From NCBI GenBank assembly GCA_025456385.1, contig JALOKS010000074.1, forward strand, positions 1 through 10,001: DNA of 10,001 nucleotides, in the 5' to 3' direction. Source of the DNA: Thermoanaerobaculales bacterium (GTDB taxonomy: Bacteria; Acidobacteriota; Thermoanaerobaculia; Thermoanaerobaculales; Sulfomarinibacteraceae). The position numbers were made by a program, and so were the translations under genes. Of this stretch, positions 1 to 4,352 are shown piece by piece (the stretch's first letter is position 1; the number at the start of each line of letters is the position of its first letter). A model generated the notes under the pieces. The model had not been told where the DNA came from and searched no databases. It saw only the letters and a list, made by a program, of their open reading frames with translations.

Positions 1-1
1 C

Positions 2-352
2 TGCACCACCTGCCACCAGGGCCAGGAGGGGCCGTTCATCTTCGAGCACGCACCGGTGGTCGAGGACTGCAGCCTGTGCCACTCGGCGCACGGCGCGATT
101 CCCAACAACCTGCTCACCGCCAACGAGCCGACGCTGTGCCTGCAGTGCCACGAGTTCCACTTCCACGCCGGTCTCGTCAGCCCGGCTGCCAGCCAAGTCG
201 ACGTCGGCGGCCAGGAGTTCGAGAACCCCTTCGGCCAGCAGGGCATGAACATCTCGTTCACCACCCGCTGCACGCAGTGCCACTCGCAGATCCACGGCAC
301 CGACTTGCCATCGCAGTCGATCCCGGGCGCCGGCTTCGGCATGGTGCGGTGA
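2..352 (+). CDS. C-terminal part of a multihaem c-type cytochrome (MtrA/DmsE/PioA type), 5' end outside the window
   Basis: The frame is open from the window edge (first codon at 2) to TGA at 350-352, giving 116 residues. Four CxxCH haem-c attachment motifs are visible: CTTCH at the very edge, CSLCH, CLQCH and CTQCH. The last is followed by the SQIHGTDLPSQ stretch, close to the CHSxIHGSNHP ending of DmsE-family decahaem cytochromes. Haem spacing and the immediate downstream barrel gene support an MtrA-like periplasmic electron carrier that plugs into an MtrB barrel. Members of this family usually carry ten haems, so about six motifs should lie upstream; that is inference. The stop is 16 bp before the next start codon, so the two genes are surely one operon. 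The direction of electron flow (metal reduction or Fe(II) oxidation) cannot be told from sequence. Another periplasmic multihaem cytochrome type is possible but less likely beside an MtrB homologue. Confidence 0.88.
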   Translation, partial: CTTCHQGQEGPFIFEHAPVVEDCSLCHSAHGAIPNNLLTANEPTLCLQCHEFHFHAGLVSPAASQVDVGGQEFENPFGQQGMNISFTTRCTQCHSQIHGTDLPSQSIPGAGFGMVR

Positions 353-353
353 G

Positions 354-361
354 GGGGGAGG
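354..361 (+). promoter_or_regulatory. Strong ribosome binding site of the mtrB-like gene
   Basis: A GGGGGAGG run lies 7 nt before the ATG at 369, directly after the cytochrome stop codon. It fixes ATG 369 as the start and indicates translation in one transcript with the cytochrome. Confidence 0.75.
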
Positions 362-368
362 AACGATC

Positions 369-2174
369 ATGAAGCACCTGACGAAACTCGCGATCATCCT
401 CGTCCTCGCCTCGATGGCTGCGACCGCCGCGGCCGGCGACAAGGGCGCGGCCCTCGGCGCGCCCGGTCCCTGGATCTTCAGCTTCTACGGCGCGCCCTAC
501 GTCACCCCCGGCTTCTGGGCGGCCGAGGGCGCCGTGGACACATCGGTCGAGGTCGGTCTCCAGGGCGCCTCCGTCGACGACTCTCCGGACATGGTGGCCG
601 AGTACTACGACACCGACGACGGTGTGACCGGCACCGCGGAGGTCTCTGCCCACCAGGGCTGGGGCAGCCTGTACTTCCTCGGCGCGTATCAGAGCGCCGA
701 CAACCAGGCCGCCGAGCTGAGCTTCGACATCAAGCGCATGGTGCGCTCCCACACCAGCTACGACACCTTCATCCACCGCCTCGGCCACGACCCGATGACC
801 AACCTCGAGTCGACCTCCACCAACGGCAAGGTGGTGTGGCACACCGACCTCAGCCCCGACCAGGAGTATGAGTACGACTACTCGCTGCTCGACAGCCGCA
901 CCGAGCTCCAGCTCGCCTCCCTGCGCGCGCTCACCCTGGGTGTGGACTTCCGCGAGCAGAAGCGGGAGGGACACGCGCAGGCCTACACGACCTCGCACTG
1001 CGACAACTGCCACATCTACAGCCAGTCGCACCGCCTCGATGAGAAGACCTCCGACGTCACCCTCGACGCCAAGCTCGGCTGGACGGGCGGCTACCTCAAG
1101 GCCGCGATCTCCAGCCGCGAGCTGCGCTACGGCACGCCCTCGGTGTCGCTGCAGTATGACCAGGCCCTGCACCCCGAGCTGCAGACCCCGGTCTTCGACA
1201 ACCGCCTGCAGTTCGACTCCGAGGTCGGTCCGGTGGCGGCCGATCTGTGGTCGAACAGCGACAAGGACAAGACCCGGATCGAGCTCGCGCTCACCGACGT
1301 CCTCGGCTTTGCGGTCAACGCCAACGGCGTGTGGTCGAAGACCGAGAACCTGTACACCAACCTCCAGTCCGACTACACCGGCTACGTCCTCACCGCGGCC
1401 AAGGGCTGGCAGAACGGCTGGCGCCTGCGTTGGCGTGGAAACGCCTACACGATCGACAACGACGAGATCTTCATCGACGTCAATGACCGACCTGCCGTCG
1501 GCGGACCCCTCGTCGGCCAGACCTTCGAGGACGTGTGGGGCGTCGACTTCGATCAGACCCGGTACTCGGCCCTCGACCGGGACGTCTTCTCGTCGAGCGC
1601 CGACCTGAGCAAGCGCCTCGGGCGCAAGCTCGGCACCCTCCGCTTCATCTGGGACTACCAGACCATCGACCGCGAAAACTACGAGGTCCTTCCGGGCGAG
1701 TTCCAGACCACGACCAACCTCCTCGGCGCCAGCTGGCGCACCCGGCCGGCGAAGGGTTGGAACTTCGAGGCCAACCTCAAGGTCGCCGACGTCGACAACG
1801 CCTTCATGCTGATCGACGGCACCTGCTCGACGCTGGTCTCGGCCGCCTTCCCGACTCCCTGGAACCCGGACACCGCCCAGTACTACGAGTTCCAGGACGC
1901 GCGCATCGCGGAGACCACAGCCTCGGCCTCGAGCTGGCTCAAGGGCGAGCTGCGCGCCGGCTACACCAGTGGTGCAACCACCGTTTTCGGCAAGTACATC
2001 TACTACGACGGCGACAACTCGGACGGCGACCTCACCGACTGGTCGCGCCAGAGCAACACCGCCCTCCTCACGGTATGGTCGGCGCCGACCGAGACCTTCA
2101 ACTGGTATGCGACCTACACCTACATGGACTCGGACCTCGGGGTGCCGGCCTGCATTCCCGTCTTCGATGGTTGA
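369..2174 (+). CDS. MtrB/PioB-family outer-membrane beta-barrel, N-terminal 601 residues up to an in-frame TGA
   Basis: This is the outer-membrane porin partner of a porin-cytochrome electron conduit; the family sheathes an MtrA-type cytochrome. Residues 1-22 form a Sec signal peptide (MKHLTK, hydrophobic core, cleavage likely after TAAA). The rest shows alternating aromatic/polar strands typical of large barrels, with family-like segments such as GVDFREQKREG and DVTLDAKLGW. A CDNCH motif (C211, C214, H215) lies in the first third. Shewanella MtrB instead has a CxxC pair near its N-terminus, but internal CxxCH-like motifs occur in some relatives. Further Cys residues are C486 and C595. The frame ends at TGA (2172-2174) just after ACIPVFDG, but the same frame stays open to 2588, giving a family-typical total of about 738 residues. 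As a 601-residue product it would lack roughly its last six strands and the C-terminal Phe signal used by BAM, so it would probably not fold. Family call is firm; whether the protein is functional is open. Confidence 0.85.
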   Translation: MKHLTKLAIILVLASMAATAAAGDKGAALGAPGPWIFSFYGAPYVTPGFWAAEGAVDTSVEVGLQGASVDDSPDMVAEYYDTDDGVTGTAEVSAHQGWGSLYFLGAYQSADNQAAELSFDIKRMVRSHTSYDTFIHRLGHDPMTNLESTSTNGKVVWHTDLSPDQEYEYDYSLLDSRTELQLASLRALTLGVDFREQKREGHAQAYTTSHCDNCHIYSQSHRLDEKTSDVTLDAKLGWTGGYLKAAISSRELRYGTPSVSLQYDQALHPELQTPVFDNRLQFDSEVGPVAADLWSNSDKDKTRIELALTDVLGFAVNANGVWSKTENLYTNLQSDYTGYVLTAAKGWQNGWRLRWRGNAYTIDNDEIFIDVNDRPAVGGPLVGQTFEDVWGVDFDQTRYSALDRDVFSSSADLSKRLGRKLGTLRFIWDYQTIDRENYEVLPGEFQTTTNLLGASWRTRPAKGWNFEANLKVADVDNAFMLIDGTCSTLVSAAFPTPWNPDTAQYYEFQDARIAETTASASSWLKGELRAGYTSGATTVFGKYIYYDGDNSDGDLTDWSRQSNTALLTVWSAPTETFNWYATYTYMDSDLGVPACIPVFDG

Positions 2175-2209
2175 GCGGGCACCATAACGGGTGGCCAGGA
2201 TGGCTACTC
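2172..2209 (+). other. In-frame TGA followed by a 9-bp stem-loop
   Basis: After TGA (2172-2174) and a 14-nt gap, 2189-2197 can pair with 2201-2209 (seven Watson-Crick pairs and two G-U pairs) around a GGA triloop at 2198-2200. The loop begins 23 nt after the TGA and starts with G. Those properties lie within the loose published consensus for bacterial selenocysteine insertion elements (stem-loop shortly downstream, G in the first two loop positions). GC-rich coding DNA often forms such stems by chance, so this is a structural observation, not evidence of recoding. Confidence 0.3.
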
Positions 2210-2588
2210 CCGCGACCTGCTCGACTACAACTCCGAGTCCAACACTCTGATGGCCGGCCTCAAGTACGGCACCGAGGACAAGCTCCAGCTCGGGCTCGAC
2301 CTCAGCTGGATGCAGGCCGAAGCCGGCCTCGCGCCCTTCGACCTGCCGGCTGACAACTACGTCGCGACCCACCCGTCGACCATCTTCGACTTCAGCCGGA
2401 CCAACACCTACTCCGACCTCGACTCGACCCGGATCGACACCGACCTGTGGGCGAAGTTCTGGTTCAAGCCGAACCTCTGGCTGCGCCTCCGCTACCACTA
2501 CGTGGATTACTCGGACGACGCACCGTACATGGTCGACACCTCGGGGACCTACCAGTACGCGGCCGCCGCGCTCGGCTACGCGTTCTGA
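2175..2588 (+). pseudogene. In-frame C-terminal remainder of the MtrB/PioB-type barrel, beyond the TGA
   Basis: Codons 603-739 of the same reading frame follow the TGA without any shift, starting AGTITGGQDGYSR and ending ALGYAF before TGA at 2586-2588. The content is clearly barrel: amphipathic strands (LMAGLKYG, QLGLDLSWM, LWAKFWF, LWLRLRYHYVDYSDD) and a terminal Phe, the classical outer-membrane protein C-terminal signal. Third codon positions remain mostly G/C and no second stop or frameshift has accumulated, so any mutation is recent, or the codon is read through, or the TGA is a base error. An ATG at 2250 could in principle start a 112-residue product, but it has no signal peptide and no convincing ribosome binding site, so independent expression is unlikely. 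It is listed as a broken part because a standard reading of the code separates it from its N-terminus. Confidence 0.8.
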
Positions 2589-2609
2589 GAGCCTGCGGAT
2601 CCGACCTCC

Positions 2610-2637
2610 GGCCCCGCCCCCTCGGGCGGGGCCTTTT
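2610..2637 (+). terminator. Rho-independent terminator of the cytochrome-mtrB operon
   Basis: A perfect 10-bp GC stem (2610-2619 with 2624-2633) closes a CCTC loop and is followed by TTTT at 2634-2637. It begins 22 bp after the second (true) stop of the barrel frame. Its position suggests that the operon ends after mtrB and that no third gene, such as a surface cytochrome, follows downstream. Confidence 0.88.
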
Positions 2638-2676
2638 CATTCCAGTGCAGGGAGCGCCCGCACGGCCACGAGAAGG

Positions 2677-2808
2677 GTGCAAGGAGCAGGAATCAAGGAC
2701 CAGGGACCACCCGCCCGCCCGGTTCCAGGGACGAGAGAGCAGGGTGCAGGGGGCAACCACCCGCCCGCCCGGCATTCGGCGAGAGCGGGTGCACCCTGCT
2801 CCTTGCAC
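2677..2808. repeat. Inverted-repeat element 1 with heptamer units and a C-rich 16-mer
   Basis: A perfect 14-bp inverted repeat, GTGCAAGGAGCAGG at 2677-2690 and its complement at 2795-2808, encloses degenerate 7-bp units (AAGGAGC, AGGAATC, AAGGACC, AGGGACC at 2681-2708). It also encloses two exact copies of CCACCCGCCCGCCCGG at 2707-2722 and 2757-2772. No coding sequence is credible here: the long open frames arise because a stop-free 7-mer stays open in every frame. The same parts recur at 4067-4141 on the other side of the DUF2202 gene. Origin and function are unknown. Confidence 0.75.
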
Positions 2809-2831
2809 TTTGTGCCCGGGCGGCTGGGAGG

Positions 2832-2915
2832 CTGTTCCCTGCTCCCTGTTCCCTGCTCCCTGTTCCCTGTTCCCTGCTCCCTGCTCCCTGTTCACTGCTC
2901 CCTGCTCCCTGCTTG
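2832..2915. repeat. Tandem heptamer array A, about 12 units of CTGYTCC
   Basis: Twelve consecutive 7-bp units read CTGTTCC or CTGCTCC, with decay in the last few (CTGTTCA, CTGCTTG). Unit junctions give runs of CCC on this strand, so the complementary strand holds at least eight GGG tracts separated by 4 nt, a pattern able to form G-quadruplexes. The array ends about 150 bp before the DUF2202 start codon. Copy number is likely to vary by slippage; that is inference from tandem structure. Confidence 0.9.
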
Positions 2916-3063
2916 CCTGCCCCTGTGTCCGACCGACCCGCCACTGCGTCCGCCGGACCCGGACGCCCGGCCGGCCTGCTTCGACTGCGGCGCTCCCGGC
3001 TGGCACGGCTCGTGCTACGTCCGGGGCAGCGGCGGACGGAACCGCTGCGAAACGGAGGTCATC
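2916..3063. other. Upstream region of the DUF2202 gene
   Basis: No gene is supported here. The stretch is GC-rich with no clear -35/-10 pair. A small hairpin (3018-3023 with 3033-3038) precedes the ribosome binding site GGAGG at 3054-3058, which lies 5 nt before ATG 3064. Confidence 0.5.
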
Positions 3064-4032
3064 ATGAGGATCGATCGGGTCTCGAAATGGATCGTCGCCG
3101 GCGCCGTCACGGCCGTCATGCTCGCAGCCCCCGTGCCGGGTGAGGCCCAGCGCCGTGCCGCCGCCCAGCTCGGCCCGCGGTGCGTCGGCGGCCTCGGCGC
3201 GCTCTTCGACGGCATCGAGCCGGTGCCGCTCTCCGCCGCAGAGGAGCAGGAGGCCCTCTACCTGCGCGAGGAGGAGAAGCTCGCGCGGGACGTCTACCTC
3301 GGCCTCGCCGAGCGCTGGCAGCTGCCGATCTTCGCCAACATCGCCAGGTCCGAGCAGAACCACATGGATCTCGTGCTGCTCGTCCTCGAGGTCTACGCCA
3401 TCCCGGACCCGGTCGCCGACGACTCGGTCGGGGCCTTCACCGACGCTGCGCTCGCGAACCTCTACCTCGAGCTGAGCGCCCGGGGCGACCTGTCGCTGGT
3501 GGACGCCCTGAGCGTCGGCGCGACGATCGAGGACATGGATCTCGCAGATCTCCTCGGGCTCCTCGAGATGACCGACAACGAGCACCTCGAGCTGGTGGCC
3601 CAGAACCTCGCCAAGGGCTCGCGCAACCACCTGCGCGCCTTCGTGCGTGCGCTCGCCGCGCAGGGCGTGGCCTACGTCCCGCAGTACCTCGATCAGGAGA
3701 CCTTCGATGCCGTCCTCGCTGCGGACTGGGAGCGCGGGGGCTTCGTCGACGCCGACGGGAACGTCGTCCCGGCCTGCGGGGCGGCGGTCGGCGGCTTCGG
3801 CATGCGCCGCGGTCCCGGCTTCGGCGGCCCGGGTGCAGGCGGCAGCGGAGGCAACGGAGGCAACGGCGACGGCGGGACCGGGAACGGCAACTGCGACGGC
3901 ACCGGGCCCCACGGCGGGCAGAACAACGGCGGCAACGGCGGCAACGGCGGCGGTGGGACCGGGAACGGCGACTGCGACGGCACCGGCCCCAACGGCGGCG
4001 GCGACGGAGGCAACGGTCAGGGAGGTGACTGA
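3064..4032 (+). CDS. Exported DUF2202 (ferritin-like) protein with a Gly/Asn-rich C-terminal tail
   Basis: The product is 322 residues. ATG 3064 is chosen because GGAGG lies 5 nt upstream and the protein then opens with a Sec signal peptide (MRIDRVSKW, hydrophobic core, cleavage near GEA at 26-28). The frame is open further upstream only through repeat DNA. Residues 55-215 match the DUF2202 pattern: LSAAEEQEALYLREEEKLARDVY is its recognisable start (56-78), then LPIFANIARSEQNHM with an ExxH motif (E97, H100), IEDMDLADL (E156), and GSRNHLRAF (H189) near the end. The Glu and His residues resemble ferritin-like carboxylate metal sites, so di-iron or other metal binding in the periplasm is plausible; the family's role is not established. 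Residues 243-322 form a low-complexity tail containing two 27-residue repeats, each with NxCDGTGP. C40 and C238 flank the domain. It stands alone between two repeat elements. Confidence 0.82.
   Translation: MRIDRVSKWIVAGAVTAVMLAAPVPGEAQRRAAAQLGPRCVGGLGALFDGIEPVPLSAAEEQEALYLREEEKLARDVYLGLAERWQLPIFANIARSEQNHMDLVLLVLEVYAIPDPVADDSVGAFTDAALANLYLELSARGDLSLVDALSVGATIEDMDLADLLGLLEMTDNEHLELVAQNLAKGSRNHLRAFVRALAAQGVAYVPQYLDQETFDAVLAADWERGGFVDADGNVVPACGAAVGGFGMRRGPGFGGPGAGGSGGNGGNGDGGTGNGNCDGTGPHGGQNNGGNGGNGGGGTGNGDCDGTGPNGGGDGGNGQGGD
3847..4008 (+). repeat. Two tandem 81-bp repeats encoding the Gly/Asn/Cys tail of the DUF2202 protein
   Basis: Codons 262-288 and 289-315 are diverged copies of one 27-residue unit. 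Both contain GGTGNGxCDGTGP, with the Cys at 277 and 304, exactly 27 residues apart. Copy differences are mostly at third positions plus a few substitutions (N/D, H/N, D/G), consistent with an in-frame duplication kept under some constraint. Confidence 0.8.
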
Positions 4033-4066
4033 GCGACCCAGCCGCCCACCCGCCCAGGAACAAGTA

Positions 4067-4141
4067 GCAAGGAGCAGGGAGCAGGGACCATCCACCCGCC
4101 CGCCCGGGTTTCCGGGTGGGCGGGTGCTCCCTGTTCCTTGC
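4067..4141. repeat. Inverted-repeat element 2: nested hairpin after the DUF2202 gene
   Basis: The inner stem pairs 4093-4107 with 4112-4126 (15 bp, one G-U pair) around a GTTT loop and contains the CCACCCGCCCGCCCGG motif seen upstream of the DUF2202 gene. The outer stem pairs 4067-4080 with 4128-4141 (14 bp, one G-U pair), leaving 4081-4092 as an unpaired bulge. It could act as a transcription barrier between the convergent DUF2202 and RND genes, but it lacks a T-run, so it is not called a classical terminator. Confidence 0.75.
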
Positions 4142-4172
4142 TCCCTATTCCTTGCTCCTTGCTCCCTGCTCC
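4124..4172. repeat. Tandem heptamer array B, about 7 degenerate units
   Basis: Units read GTGCTCC, CTGTTCC, TTGCTCC, CTATTCC, TTGCTCC, TTGCTCC and CTGCTCC. It is the same family as array A with more substitutions, and its first units form the right arm of the hairpin at 4067-4141. Confidence 0.8.
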
Positions 4173-4261
4173 TTGGACCCGAGTGGTTGGGCGGTCTGCC
4201 CCTGCCCCCGGGAGGCCGGGGGATCTCGCATCTCGAACCTCGTATCTGACCGGCCGCCCGA
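4173..4261. other. Spacer between arrays B and C with a short GC hairpin
   Basis: No gene is seen. A 7-bp stem (4205-4211 with 4216-4222, loop GAGG) could help stop transcription from either side, but no T-run follows on either strand. The segment 4223-4256 is not repetitive and less GC-rich than its surroundings. Confidence 0.4.
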
Positions 4262-4352
4262 CTGCTCCCTGCCCCCTGCCCCCTGCCCCCTGCCCCCTGC
4301 CCCCTGCTCCCTGCTCCCTGCCCCCTACTCCCTGCCCCCTACTCCCCGCTCC
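4262..4352. repeat. Tandem heptamer array C, 13 units of CTGCCCC/CTGCTCC, overlapping the 3' end of the RND pump gene
   Basis: Thirteen units follow one another: one CTGCTCC, five CTGCCCC, two CTGCTCC, then CTGCCCC alternating with CTACTCC, and CCGCTCC. Read on the minus strand the array holds many GGG to GGGGG tracts and forms the start of the 3' untranslated region of the pump transcript. The CTA of the unit at 4339-4345 is the TAG stop codon of the pump gene on the minus strand. Confidence 0.88.

Noticed and set aside
2172..2174. Frameshift as the cause of the mtrB interruption
   Set aside because: The downstream coding part continues in exactly the same frame (positions divisible by 3), so only a base substitution or recoding explains it.
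258..2498. A 746-codon open frame on the minus strand over the barrel gene
   Set aside because: It mirrors the real + strand gene, as expected from G/C-rich third positions; its composition is Val/Gly/Arg/Glu-rich with no recognisable domain, and it ignores the terminator and operon structure.
2832..2915. CRISPR array
   Set aside because: The units are contiguous 7-mers with no spacers and no cas genes are present.
2677..3063. Upstream extension of the DUF2202 frame, including a Cys-rich CFDCGAPGWHGSCYV stretch that resembles a small zinc finger
   Set aside because: Most of the extension is translated heptamer repeat DNA, open in all frames, and the ribosome binding site and signal peptide both place the start at 3064.
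2464..4095. Long minus-strand frames across the DUF2202 gene and repeats
   Set aside because: They consist of translated repeats and the complement of the DUF2202 gene; no start signal or domain supports them.
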